A stretch of DNA of 64,000 nt from Porites lobata. Its lineage: Eukaryota; Cnidaria; Anthozoa; Scleractinia; Poritidae. Shown here in pieces: positions 1-14,200 of this stretch. The notes beneath the pieces were generated by a model. It saw nothing but the letters and a program-made list of their open reading frames with translations, did no database searches and had not been told where the DNA came from. Positions within the stretch are counted from its first letter, which is position 1, and each line of letters begins with the position of its first letter. The translations under genes were made by a program, and so were the position numbers. The stretch is taken from NCBI GenBank assembly GCA_942486035.1, contig CALNXK010000165.1:953501-1017500 (forward strand), in the 5' to 3' direction.

Positions 1-1011
1 AAACCAACTTAAGCTTAAATTCGTCTTGCTAATAATGAAGAAATCTTCGTAGTACCTCGTAGTTCTAGTTGCACCAATCTGACGATAAAATCACTTTTTT
101 CGGCAAACCACGGGTCTTACCTTTAGTGCTACAGTCGCTTCCTGCGAGATGTTCACCCCTCACCATCTTGTAACAAATGATCAGATTTTGAGTACCGCCC
201 ATGAGGCGTAACGATCCTAGTGCGCACACCGCCTCCCGCACTCTGAGTCCGCCAGCTAAAAATTAAAGTTATCTTGCAAAGGTAACAATCACTTAAAACC
301 GCCATTGCTTCTAGTCTATGAATGGATTTTGTTATCATCTCTGTACATCTGAAGATGGATCTTTGGAGATTGATTGAATCTGATAATATTCTGCAATTTG
401 GAATATAGATGCTTAGAGAATGATTTTATCCTGGTGCAAGCAAGGCTCGTGGTACCATGTTCATATGTGTCCCGCCGAGTTCAATACAAGTACATTGTAT
501 GGAAAGAAGAAAGGAAAGATTCAAAAGAAAAGGAAAAGGCAAAATATTTGTGGGAATACTTAGTTGGCTGTGGATACAACAAGAACAGATGTCTTCAAAT
601 ACCAGAGGACAGATGTGGACCGGGAGGTGTTTAATTGTTTATGTTGTTGTTTTAGTTGTCGTCTTCGTTGTCATGCGTGCAAAATTCTGTGATGAATCGA
701 AAATTTGGTGTTGGTGTAACCACTAGAATGCCTGAATGAACCTATCCCTGAATAGATTTATAACGTGAAATTCCCCTCTCAGTATAAGCCTCCTTTAATA
801 AGCTCCTTGAGGACATAAATTTGGATATCGGCATTAATTAATCAGCAACGGAACTGCAACTCTCAAGGGAATATCCGAAATATGGTAATGTTCGAAAACA
901 AAGCCGTGGAGGAAATTTTTCATTCATCATTTTTTTGAATATGTAGCCTTTTTATGACAAGAGTTGATCATAGCAAGACCAAGAGAGTCAAAAAAGAAAA
1001 AAATACTCCTG

Positions 1012-1161
1012 TCCCAGCCTAGTCTCTAGGCGTTCTCGGCTCGGTCAATCCTGGACTGTACCCTGAGCTGTGACGTCACCGTAAGAGACTCGCCTATTCT
1101 TTCCCAGACTACGCGCGGACAGCGGATCAAGAGAGAATGCCTAGGGACTAGGCTGCTCCCG
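1012..1161. mobile_element. Short foldback MITE
   Basis: CAGCCTAGTCTCTAGGCGTT near 1015 is mirrored by the inverse of aatgcctagggactaggctg near 1136-1155. It is about 150 bp, without an ORF. Confidence 0.6.
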
Positions 1162-1599
1162 TCATGATTAAAAATCGTATGCGACAAAAAAAATAGTTCT
1201 TTAGTTTTAGAACATTGCCATGTTTGGAAGATTTCAAAGGGTAGGCAAACACGATAAATTCACGCGTAGTGCATGGGAATTCGATGTTGTGTTAACTTCG
1301 AGACAGAAGAAAATCCCAGATCACAAAGTTATTCAAAACCCAATTAGTTAGTTAAAAGTTTTCCATGGGCGCTAAAATGGGGATTGTAGAGTTCACTGAT
1401 CAAGTGCAGCTGTAAAATGTTTTGAAGGGAATCTATCGATTAATTTTGGTTTAATCGTTGTTTTCATGAAAGTAGCCTAACAAACTGCAAAAAGAGCTGC
1501 GATATTCATTTCGATTGCCAAATAAGAATATCATAATATAGGTCAGTCTATGTGTTAGTGTAATTCATGTGTCATAATGAGTTACAATAAAATTCAAGG

Positions 1600-2315
1600 T
1601 GTCTACACCTAATTGCAATAAGGTTGTCATAGAAAAAAGCAAAAAGCCAAATAGGAATTAATTAGCATTAAATTATCATTAAATTATCATTGCTTGCAAC
1701 ATTCACGACACACACGCTTATAGCTGAATATTAATCACGTAATATGAAAGCCAAATCATTTGCATCAGTTTCTTGGTGTCATTCTAATGCAATTCGAGGC
1801 TGATTCATCTAGCGGATTTCAAACGTGCTCTAATTACAAAGGTACATCGGATAACTACTAAAGAAAAAATGGCTCCATTTTTTTTCAATAAATATAGCCT
1901 GGGGTAAATTCCAGGAACGCGACGCGTCTTTTCGTTTTATGCTAAATAGAAAAGCCAGTCTGCGTACGGTTTGTAGTGCACAACACCATCAGATCACAAT
2001 TTTCAAGCAACAAATCAGGGGTGTAGGCAGGACTTTCTATCGCGGAGAGGGTGAGGCGCTCCTCCGCCAGTTCCTCTCCCGCGCCACAAACCAAGCCTCG
2101 TTTGTCAGGACCCTTTTGTTACACACATCAGTGTTTCATGTGCGGAATCGTACAGCGCGGAATTACAGAATTATTTCTTGTTATTGTGAATGACTTCTTA
2201 AATAATTGTTAAATTATTAAAATACGCAAATGTAAATCACATGGCTAATTAATTCCTATTTGGCTTTCTGCTTTTTGCTTTTTTCTATGACAACGCTATT
2301 GCAATTAGGTGTAGA
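1600..2315. mobile_element. Non-autonomous DNA transposon with about 66-bp inverted ends
   Basis: The segment 1601-1666 (starting GTCTACACCTAATTGCAATA) recurs inverted at about 2244-2315 with few differences. The 570-bp interior shows no transposase. No host duplication was confirmed. Confidence 0.75.
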
Positions 2316-2586
2316 TATAAGAGTGTTTAAGATAAAGGGTGTACCTTCCAAAATGCTAGAGAGCCATCTTAAAGTGTACCATATATTTTTAGGTAAGTTC
2401 ATGCATTATAACTGGATCAATAACCGTTTAGACAGTGATCTGTTTCCGCGTTTGACTTTCTCTTTATGCAATTGCAGAGAGTAGACACTGAGGTTAAAAA
2501 AAATGGTATCCAAGAATGTCCCAGGTTGATGGGTCAAAATGGCTGTTATTATTATTATTATTTTGTTTGTTTTTTTTATTATTTAG

Positions 2587-5201
2587 CTGTCTGGAACCAA
2601 TATGATGACACAATTTTCAGTCCACCCAGCCGGTTACAGTCAGCTCGTAACAAAATGCCACTTCTGAAGAAAAGTATGGATCCTGCTAAAGGAAGAAATA
2701 TTGCTACTCGGGCAATGCTTCCCGACTGGGAAGGATTTACCATGGAAGGTGGCAATACAAGCTTGTCGGCTTGGGAGGCCATACAGAGTGTCAACGATTT
2801 AGCTTTCTGTATGACACAGGCACACGTGGAGGGAAATAATCGTGTCTGCAGGAATGTTCCGTCTTCGTATGACTTCAGCAAAGTAACGCAATACAAAATT
2901 TTATCTTTCATGACTGTTTAGTTTGAAGTTTTTAGTGCTACCATGGATATGACAGTATTTGACGGACACCTCAAAAGGAACCTCTAAAAGTTAACTGCTG
3001 TTGCAAATAAAATCACTTATCCTGGGTGTCGCTAAACAATGGTGGATCTCGGTTCATAGTATTCTCAAAAGTTTTATTTTATTTTATTTTATTTCATTTA
3101 TTCTTAACAACACTTTATTTCATATTTACATACAAAGCAAAAATTACAAAAATTGTGAAAACTAGAAAAAAAGTAGCAAAATTACAATTTACAAAAGTTA
3201 TTGAAAATTACAATTTAAATTATCTTTACCCTTATACATGAAAAATCAGTAGCTTTTATTTTTTTTTAACATATCATAATAAGGTAACTGACGAAAACTA
3301 TATTATACGCACACGTATCCACAATGGATTTAAAACAAACAAACAAACAAACAAACAGACAGACAGACAACTTAAACAGGACAGTTCTAAAGAGAGCCGC
3401 CTACAGTTCACTTCCACAGAATAGTACATTGTCTAAAAGAGGGCAGGTTTTTTAATCTTTAATGGAGACCAAAAGAATTATGGTCTTTTGCAGTTTGCCT
3501 TTCTATTTCCACAGTGCGTTGAACTATTTATTTGGATATTTTGGCGCGTATCTCTTTGTTTACAGGTGTCGATATAATGCCTGGAAATAAGTAGTAAATG
3601 GTGCAGTAGCAAATCTTTTGCATCGTTAATTTAGCTAAATAAGAGAGCATACCCAAAAGTTACTCTTTTAAGGCTGTCAAAAAGTTATCACTACAAGGTA
3701 TAATCAATTAGTAGGTGGGGAATTCAACAATTAGGACGTTCTTTGGGTCTACTTTTCGGGGATCATGCTGATAGTAGCTATTAACAACATATCCGGCTAT
3801 TTCTGGCTATGCTGTTTGTTTAGAACGTAATTACATATTGATTTTGATTTACGTTTGTCTCTTGTTCTTTAGTATTTTCGTCAGCGTGTATCACTGTGTC
3901 ATTATATTAACGGCAAGTTGTTTTATCTTACCATTTTTAGGTTCTAAAGAAAATGTTGCAGCCAAAGATAGAGCAGAATGCTCTACCCCTATCAAATGGC
4001 ACAGACAATACCAAAAGGATGCTTCCTCTTGTATCATCAGTAGCGATTGCTCATGTTATTGTTTCTCACAAAGTGCGCCTGGATCGTGATAAATATGCAA
4101 AACTGTTGTCATCGTTAGTTCTCTGGCGAGATGCAAAGAAAAAAACTTGTAGTTCATTTACCAGTCTTTTGAGTCACTTTCCCAGCACACAGTGGCGGTA
4201 GGTAGTTCCTCCGTGTTTTTATATTGTTTTCGGGTTCAACTCGAAATAAAATTCGCCCTTAATGGACCAATCATGTTGACAGCAGAGCTTTAAGTTAAAG
4301 GCACTGCAAAAGGTAGAATACAGTTGCCAAAAACGTAGATAAGTCCTTTGAGTGGTAGATACATTTTATCAACAGAAGTTGATAAAAGCACCAGATCGAA
4401 CCCGATCTCTTTCATGTTGTCAGTGAACTAAAGTAGGATTTAAAAAAACAAACAAACAAACAAACAAAAACAAATAAAGAGGTTTTGCGGACTGAAAGTT
4501 GTATGTCGCCGTAATGGTGTCTCATAACATTCCAGAAGATATAAGTATTCTTGTCTCTGTTCTGAAGTCAACTACCTTAATTAATTTCACCGTACTCCAT
4601 AGACCATTTCACGTGGTGGTCATGTTAAACTAAACTCGTTCCCAAGTTTTTTTTTCTTTGCAAGGCTAGACATGCTTTTTTTCCAGAATTGAACCTTAAG
4701 CGTCAAGTAGCTTGTGTTTTAATACCTACATAAATCAACCTGCGTTACCTGTGCCTTTTTTGCCTTCCAGGAACAGCTTTTAATGTTTTCACATTCTGCT
4801 TAAGCCCTGTTAAGTTTTGATCCCGAATTCTAGTGTCTGGTTGTCTAAATCTATTTTTGAAAATATTACTCAGTAATAAATAAGAAAATAAATGAAAATA
4901 TGTCGAACATTTTCTTTTGAGCGTATTCTAAATACGTATAATAGTTTAAGGCTTTACACTTTTCTTTAAGGAACCTTGGAGAATCCATTCAAGAAATATG
5001 CAGGCAAGTTGTGAAGGATCACAAGGACCTTCATGAGTGGTTGTTTGCTGTACCACTTATTCATTTCCTGACCGGGGTATCAGAACCATTTAACAGTGAT
5101 GCGTTACTCATGGAGGAACCTAAACCTAACGATGACACCTGGTGGGGTGCAAATGGCTTTCCTACCAAAACAGTGAGAGAAAGAAAATTTACAAAGAACA
5201 G
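2587..5201 (+). CDS. RNF213: RNF213-like exons 1-3 (N-terminal arm)
   Basis: Exon 1 is 2587-2882, exon 2 is 3941-4197, exon 3 is 4971-5201. Acceptors are pyrimidine-rich and donors read gtaacg, gtaggt and gtgaaa. Exon 1 needs one base from an earlier exon; the joins 1/2 (phase 0) and 2/3 (phase 2) fit. The translation includes LPDWEGFTMEGGN in exon 1, a Leu-rich segment with SSLVLWRDAKKK in exon 2 and WLFAVPLIHFLTG in exon 3. These resemble the helical N-terminal arm of RNF213, which has no catalytic motif. Assignment of exon 1 rests mostly on phase and position and is the least certain of the three. Confidence 0.75.
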
Positions 5202-8200
5202 GTGAAAAACGCAAATTTTTTTAGAGTGTCATTGTATTTAGCATAAAAGTAGTGACTGAGGACTCTTTTATGGGACCGCCATTTTAGGTGGCCATCCAAG
5301 CCGCGCGAAGGTGCACCTGTTTGCAGTGCAAAGGCAGTACCTTCATTTCTCAGTTGTTTTAGGATCCTCAATATTGGTCTGATCCAAAAATTGGATCCAC
5401 GACCTCCATCTCTGCCCGTCAAGCGCTCTACCTACTAACTTAGTCCAACCGAGGTTAGTTGTTTTTGGAGCATATATACGCCGATAAAGCGCTGCTATGT
5501 TAAGAAATATGGCAGCACTTTATACATTAAATATTATATTGTTGGTTTTCTTTTGTTTTGGTGTTTATCGTCTGGTGAAGTTCAATAAGTTTACAACATG
5601 GCGGCTGCACACGTTGTTAACGGCTCCTCGGGGCCAAGGCGAATTCTTCTTTATATCTGGTTTCTACTAGGTAGGATTCTTTATACACAAGTTCCATGGC
5701 TCTTGTGGTTCGTTTACACCCGCAATTGTCCGGCCTTGCGATAAAATCTCGGCCTCATCGCTACCTAACTGCCCGTATTTTATACACGACGAAAGGTACA
5801 AGCTCATTACATTTAGACCTGTGGTGATATCGCTAAAAACCCAGTTCCTAAGGTCAAGCGCGTTCGTAAAATTTCCATGTGTTGATTGCAAGAAAAGTGT
5901 CAGAACTAACCAGGACGCCATCTTGTGTGGTTCTTGTACCTCGTGGTTTCATACCAAGTGCCTGTGGTATGTCCAAGTCTGTGTTCCAGTACTCTCTTGC
6001 ACATCCTGATATTGAACGGACTTGCACTTTCTGTGCATTACCACCGCTTAGTGACTCGTTTTTCGCAGATATTTCGCCTGTCGACGTTTTTGCTGTGACT
6101 GCCGGGGAGCTTGGAAATGATGATTTATCTTCGACCTCTGCCTCATTTACTGAGATACCTACAGCCTGATATAGGGATAAAATTAAGGGTTACTATAAGA
6201 ACAACTTACCCATCGGCCATCTGAATGTAAACAGTATTCTCGACAAAATCGATGAGGTGTTACATCTACTGAATGAGTGCCGTTTTGACATCTTGTTTCT
6301 TTCTGAAACTAGATTAGACAAATTTGTTTCATCATCCCTACTTTCCAACCCACATTATTGCATCATACGCAGAGACAGAAAGCGAGGTGCTGGTCGTGTG
6401 CTTGTTTACATTCGTAATTCAGTTGTTGCTCGACGACAGCCTAAAATGGAACCGGAAAATATCGAATCGATTTGCTTCAATGTCAAAGAGATTGCAAATA
6501 CATCATTCTATGTGTGTGTCTGCTACCGTTCACCGAACCTCTGCAAAGTATCTGACTTTATTTCCGCCTGTTCAACTGCTGCAGATAAAATGCTTAAGTC
6601 CAAGAGAGAAATTATATTTCTGGGTGATTTCAACATTGACATGCTTCAAAGTAACTGCAACATTAATTTGCATGGTCACACTAATCCCTTAACACACGTT
6701 TGCGACCAGTTTCGTGTCACCAATACAATAGGTGAACCGACAAGAGTGACAAAAACGAGTAAATCACTGATCGATGTTATCCTAGTCAACCGACCGAGCA
6801 TTGGGCTACCAGTGGCTCGTTACAACTTGACATGAATGATCATGACCTTATTTACATTGTCAGAAAACAAAGATTATCGAAATCCAGAGTCAAAGTAATC
6901 GAGTCTAGAAGTATGAAACAATTTAATTAGGATGCATTCCTGGCTGATTTAGCGACAACCTCTTGGGACACGGCTTTTATCTTTGACAACATTTATGATG
7001 TCTGTGCCCACTGGTCTACATTATTTAATGCCATAGTAGAGAAACACGCAACTGTTATTAAAAAGAGAGTCCGGTCTAACCAGCTTCCCTGGATCAATGT
7101 AGAGATAAAGAAAGCTATGCGTTTGAGAAACAGGCTGTACAAAAAATATCGTCGCCATCCTACTGAAGACACGTGGGAGCACTATAGGTTACAAAGGAAC
7201 TTAGTTACTAAACTGAAACGAGTCGCAATTAAACGTTGCTGATTCTGCTTCTAATACAACCACACCCAACAGTTTCTGGAAAAAACTGAAACCCCTATTA
7301 CCCTCTGCAGGGAGAGACGTCTCCCAGGAGGACATTTACCTAATAGATGATGCCAAAGTCGTGAAAAAACCTTTTTCTCTACTCCAATCCTGGATCAGTC
7401 TGCCCTGAAGCTCAAGCAGGAAGAATTTTTGACTTTAAGCTGAACTTTTCCTTCCAACCAGTGCGAGTCTTATATATTGAAACTCTTCTGGGTGAGATCA
7501 AGTGCAATAAATCTTGCCCAAGATTCTTAAATTTTCAGCAGCATCTATAGCAGTTCACCTGACAAAGCTACTTAATCTCCGCATTAGTACTTCTACGTGG
7601 CCCACGGAGTGGAAGCTCAGCCATGTGACACCTGTATTTAAAAAAGATGATACCACATCAGTATCAAATTACAGATCTTGCAGTGTCCTGTCTATCATAC
7701 CCAAGATCGTAGAAAAAGTTATCTTTGACCAGCTTTATGACGTATTTCAACCCTTGTTTTCGTCTAATATGTCTGGATTTCTTCGTGGACATTCCTGTTG
7801 CACTACACTGGTCAAAATGGTCGATGACCGGCGTCTGGCTCTGAATTCCAAAAAGGTTACTGGCTCCATTGCAATTGACTTATCCAAAGCCTTTGATTCC
7901 ATATGTCATAATTTGCTTCTTGCAAAGCTACGTGCTTATGGCGTTGGTGAGGAGGCAATTGACTTCTTGCATTCCTACCTGTCTGGTCGAAAGCAAAGAA
8001 TGAAGGTCAACGGAATTTTCTCGGATTGGCTACCGGTGTATTGTGGCGTTCCTCAAGGCAGCCTCCTGGACCACTCCTGTTTAATGTATTTATTAACGAT
8101 CTGAATTTTTCTGTTCAACTCTCTTCCCTGAAGCTCTATGCTGATGACACTACCGCCTATTCATCCAATACAGACATTTCAGCATTGGAACTGTCTCTTA

Positions 8201-11200
8201 ACAAAGATCTTGAGAATCTCTCATCCTGGTTTGCTTCAAATTACTTGTCCGTCAACAGCAAGAAAACCCAAGCTATGATCCTGGGTAAGCACTCTCATGA
8301 ACCTGCTCTTCATAGTGGCGACTCGGTTATCGAAATAATTGGCCTCCTGAATATTCTTGGTGTTTGTATAGACGATAAGTTGTCCTTTAAAGACCACCTA
8401 TCAACTGTTTTAAGGAACGTCTATGCCAAGGTTGGAGCTCTGAGACGACTTAGAAAGCTGGTGCATGCTGATATCTCACTTATGCTGTACATGGCTTATA
8501 TACTTCCACACCTTGACAATTGTAGTCCATTACTGAACAAGAAACTTGAATCTGCAAACTATTATGCTTTAAAAGCCCTCTTAAATTTCGGAAACAGCTT
8601 AGATTATGATTCCATATTGTCTACTGTAAACATGCAATGACTGGAACATAGACGGTACTATCAATCTCTTGTCCTCCTTTTTAAATGCATAAAAGGAAAT
8701 GGGCCTGACTATATTTCTGATTTATTCCAACCTCGTATATTGCGCTACAATTTAAACAACAGCAATCACAATCTCACTCACTCCGCATCCTATAATAATC
8801 GATATTATCACAATTCTTTCACTTACAAGGCCGCATTTATGGAATCAGCTTCCTTCTTGCATTAAGAGATCGACTGAGTTGAGTTAGTATCGTAAACACT
8901 TAAGGTCCAGTTGTAAATGTAATTTTTGTATATCTTAGGGTTTTACTATATCTGTTTTCTTTTCTTCCCTTAGGGTTTTAAACGTTTTCTTACCGTTTTT
9001 AGTTTTTAGTTAATTCAGTGGGATTCGGGTGGGTGTAGCTTTGTGCATTCACGGCAACCTCGTCCCCAGGGCTTTTCCCTTAAAAAATGGGTGGGGAGAT
9101 GTGTATAATGTGTTCCACATAGGGAGCATTTACACCCATACCAAGAGCTGATGTGGCAAGCAAAACCCGTATTCTCGAGTTCTCTTCTTTTATTTCGGAA
9201 ATTATACTCTTCTTCATACGTTTTGTTTGGGGAGCATGAAATTGGGCAAATAGCCTTCCAGATGGATATTTTGTTTCCCCCACAAATTGCTTATCAGCCA
9301 ATATCCTTTCAAACAATCCATAGGCATAGCCACAGTATTTAAGTTTCAAGTATATAATTGTCATGGGATACCTCTCCCTCTTCAAAGCCAGGTCATTTGC
9401 AATTGGTACAAGGATCTGGTCGAAACCTTCATAGCCATGGTGGTTACTCATCCTCACTTTCTTTTCCAAATAGATGTTACTCCGATTTGGGTTGGCTGCA
9501 ATAACCTTACAGTCTGTCTTCAATGACAAACTGTGTTTAAGTTTTTTCAACATCTGCGATGGTGCTGTGGCTGTAAGGGCCATGACTGGTACAGTTGGGA
9601 AAAACGCTTTAAGAGCTGACAGGTCTTTAAAGTCCTTCTTCTTTAAAGTCCTTCCTGAAATCTTCACCCCTAAGACACAATAGAGTTTAAATTATTATTA
9701 AGTTGCCATCAGGCTTATACCAAAATTGTTATCATAGTGCATGAAAAAAATGTAAGGCCAATTGATAAAATTTGGCATTCATCACAAGTAAGTATCCATT
9801 ATCGGACTTTTTCGGTCATAAGCCACCTAATAAAATATGCAATTCAGCCGCTCAACCGAGCCTGTCTGCCTGTCTGGCCCGATTTACACTTTACACGTAT
9901 TATGTGCGCTGTCTAAAAAGCTTACCATATTTCCACGCAATGAACTTCGTCAACCACACATGCAACCACATTCCTTTGAAAAACCTTGCTGTTCATCAGT
10001 TCGCGTCCTTCCTTACTCAAAAGAGCCTCTGGATGTGCGAACTCAATCTGGACATCTCCATTCATTAGTCTCGCACTTGGATTGCTTAAAGATCATTCAG
10101 CGCTTTCCTCCGTTAGTTCTTAATAATTGAACAAACTGTCAATCGCTTCTCGCTCGTCGTTGTTTAGTTGGAGAACATCAGCAGTAATTCCTCTTTTCTG
10201 CAGCACTTTAAGTTGGTCCTCTACAATAGAGTTTAAAGGACAAACAACGATCACAATATTCTTGTCTGCTTTGACAGGCAGGATATATTATTGTTATTTG
10301 TTTTCTTACATTTATGATTTTTTTTAAATTAGTTTTTATTCAAAAGCATTGTATCTTTATCGACTTAGTATTTTTATTGTCATGCGTTTTATACATGAGC
10401 CTCTGGCTCGGATGATCGGGGCAACCCCATCCTACGTATTGACGTTAATAAATTGATTGATTTATTGATTGATCGACGAGAGGTTGCGGGTAATGTGTAG
10501 TTCCAGAAAATATCCATACCCCCCTCCCCCATTTTCACGAAGGGCAACGGAGGGGAGGGGGTTACAAAAGGAGGCAATTTCCGAGGGGGTTGGGGGCTGC
10601 TTACAGAAGATTGATTTTTCAGCGGATCTAAGTGAGATTGTTGAGTTACTGATAAATAACAGCTCCTCTGTTGAGCAAACTTTCAGTTACTTTACTGCTA
10701 CCGGTCTTCAAGATAAGTATCCATCGTTTTCACTGTCACGCAAGAAAAAAAAAACAAATTGGAAACCGTCCTGTGGAAGAAGCCAAGAAAATTAAATTTT
10801 ATAATAGACTAATATATAAACAACTTTTCCAAGTCTCAGGTCTTTGTGGCCCACAGTTTCTGAGTTATTTGCCGAAACGTTTCACGCACCTTTGTAGAGC
10901 CTTGTATGGGGACGCCATATTGCTGTACAGTTTTGGTGCACCAATATGGCCGCCGGAAATAAAAAAAAAACATCTGGGGTGTATGACAAGCATCCCCTGG
11001 AATTAGGGGGCCTACAGCAAAAGTGCCCTCCATGGGAGGTTTGGATATTTTTTGGAACTATACAAGGTGGTTTACCCTGGCATTTACAGCGTTTTTTATG
11101 AAGTGGTTATTTCTAGTTTTTTTTCCCACCGCCGTTGTATTAAGGGTTGTTGAGTAATACTCTTAACTTGGTAATCATGTGTGGCATTGTTACTTTCGGG

Positions 11201-14200
11201 CTATATACTTCGGACAGAATGCTTCCGGCGATTTTCTCACCACATTGGACCCACCACAGTGATAATGCAGTATTTAAAGTAAATGTTTTTTCCATAAGTT
11301 TACTTCCCATGCGACCTGTCCCGTTAATTAGAGAGGTTAATTTTGGTTTGAACACGATCATGGTAATCCATACCCACTCATTAATTGTGAATGCAACATT
11401 GAACGAAAAAAGTGAAGAAAGAGCAAATTTTCCCAGCCAGTCAATCTCGTGACTGAATCCTTTGCTCAATGTAGACATCGTAATTCAACAAACGACGGAG
11501 CTCCTTTCACAGGTTTTGTAATATGTAAAAAATTCCTCTGTAACTAAGCAAACGGCTCACTTGCATATTTTTCTATATTATTGAGGAAGGTATTTAATTA
11601 TAAAGGCATTCTGGAGTTTTGCTATTTTGTCATTTGGCAGATTTAGCAGAAACAAGGTGACAACAGTTACTGCCGCGCGCGCAGATCTAAGAACCGACTT
11701 GGCCAATAGCAGAGCGGCAAATGGAGCCTCGATGTCGGGTTCAGTCCTTGCTTAACATGTCTATTGTGTTCACAATCCCTTAATAAGATCCCTTTCGCTC
11801 AGCCAGTCGTGGGGTAGAAATTTGCTCTTCACTAGCCAAGAGCATTCATAAGGTTTTCCCCCTATGGAAACGTGGTAATATACTACTCAAAGGTAATGTT
11901 ATAAACTTTTTGCCTTTTTAATGCTCTTTTGGTTACCGTTCTCTTTCTTTCCTTTCAGTTGCCCTTCCTCTATGATGGAAGTGTTGTCTCCCTTGTTTGA
12001 ACTGGATCCTCTCTTCAGAAGAACGTTTCTGTTTTGCGTTCCCCCCGCAGCGTTTGGTAAAATTGCTACCTCTAGACCATTTCCAAAGGACGAAGTATGT
12101 ACGACCCTTGCCCGGGGTTTGTCTGTGAAGGACTATGTAAGGCCAGATGAGGTAAATTCTTTTTGAGCCTTTTGTCTCGTTTCGTTTCATTTTTTTTACG
12201 AAACAAAGGGTTCAAGTTAAGTTGAAATTTCAACTACAACCGCCTCGCGAAAACGACCAGCGCACGACCACCCGTGACGTCATATATGACGTAAGCTTAA
12301 TTTGACTAACAGTAACAATCCGAAATAATATCTCTGGCGCCTACTATATCAAATAATCTTCAAAACAAAAACCGTGTATTTTTAAGAGGAAATCGAAGGT
12401 TTGTTTATGAACCCAAGATGGCGAGCAAAAGAAGGGTATGAGAGGCAAATTTAAATTCGATTTAAAAAGGGAAAGCTACCGCTCTATCCTTGCTATCATG
12501 CATTTTTTGCTGCTTTTTAGTCAAACATTAATATTATACAAGTTTTGTTTGTTCCCCTCAACTAAGCCATACAACCCCCCTAGCTGATAGGTAGACTATA
12601 AAGGCCCGTTTTCCCAGTCAAAGCACTATATTTTCCTCACGTATGCGATCACCTCCCTATGGCACGAGATTACCAAATCGTGGCATTTTTGATAGTCACT
12701 AATGGGTTGGTCTAGTGTTTACTGTTACCAAACTAATTTTACAATAAGTTATTTTCTAAATTTCAATTGCCTAAGAACCAACCTTGAATTTTCTTCAAGC
12801 GCTGAGAAGTAAGTGTACAAGCCTTACCACAAAATGTGTTTTCGATTTACAAAAGTAGCCCTACGTAAACTCAACTTGTAAACATCCCTGAAAGTAAGTT
12901 ACGTTTACCTTCTTGTTTGATGTAGGGGCAAGCTGCTGCGGCTACATTGAACGAAACACAGAAGGATATAAAATTAGCTACCGAGAATGCAATCGCTGAG
13001 TAAGTATAAGTAGTTACTAGAACTAACAATGGGGATGTTTTTCACCAATTTTATTGTCATTGTCCTATTTCCAAACCAAATTTCGAATGTGCGAGATTGT
13101 AGTGAGGTTGATTATTCCATACAATTAATTCTCATATTCAGTAACACTAAACAAACACGTGTACAGGTGAACTTTTTTCAAATAACATTTAACAACGAAG
13201 AGGTATGGTGAGGAGAATGAGAGCACAGTTAATTACAGACATATATTTCCCTCAAAGTTCATATTTTTAAAACTAAAGCTGGTGTTGCAACATGATTGGC
13301 CGTTCCTCGTAATTTCTATTTCCCGTACTGTAATTCGCAGCAAGTTTATTTCTTTGGGTATCGCGGCTTCCCCTATTAATACGTTTTTTCTTACCGGTCT
13401 TTCCCAAATAGCTGCTATTCTTGTTTTAACAAATTAAGAAATCAGTGTAATCGATTACGATAATAAGACTAATCATAAATCAGTGTTATTGATTACGTGA
13501 ATAACAGTAGTATAGGAGGGATGTTTTACGCTGTTTTTTTTGCGCAGGAATCTCATTAGCGTGCGCAGGAATAAATTAACGCCAATGACGTCATAACCTT
13601 TTGTCTTGATCTCATGAATAAAATGCGTAGGAATCTCATTAAGATAAGGTCGTGTGTTATTTTTAGTTGGTTCAGGTTTTCTAGTTACTTTAATGTCGAT
13701 AGACGTCTTCCTTTTCGATTGGTTAGTTAGAAAAATAAGAAACGTTTTCATTGGTTAATTCATAGTGTCTGAGGAGTAAAGTCAAACTTGTCTGTGACTT
13801 AAAATCACTGAGACGTAACGTAATTATGCACTTCCTATTTCCTGCTGCTGTGATTGTCTTTGTTCCGGTTCACTGATTTTTGGCGGGCAAATCGTGTATA
13901 TTAAAGAGTGTAAAGGCAAACTACCTCTTTTTTACGCTGCAAGCAATGTTTTACTTACCCCTCTCCTTTTCATTTTTTATTTTCCTCCTCCTCCACAATT
14001 TTATTATTTTCCTTCCTCAATTTTTTTATTCCCTCCTCCTCCTCCTCCTCCTCCTGTTCATTTTTATTGTTTTCCCTCCTCCTCCTCATTTTTATGGTTT
14101 TCCCTCCTCCTCCTCCTCCTCCTCATTTTGATTGTTTCCCCCCTCCTCCACCTCCTCCTCCTCATTTCTATTGTTTTCCCTCCACCACCACCACCACCAC

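Larger units (their letters stand above)
1..2586. other. Region before the first recognised exon
   Basis: Apart from the two MITE-like elements at 1012-1161 and 1600-2315 I see no exon or RNA gene here. Exon 1 at 2587 needs an upstream exon, which I could not identify in this stretch. Confidence 0.5.

Noticed and set aside
374..726. Overlapping short frames near the left edge
   Set aside because: No family signature, no splice signals in phase with exon 1 and a low-complexity Val-rich end.
5400..5462. Possible tRNA gene on the minus strand
   Set aside because: No complete cloverleaf or acceptor stem; better described as a SINE head.
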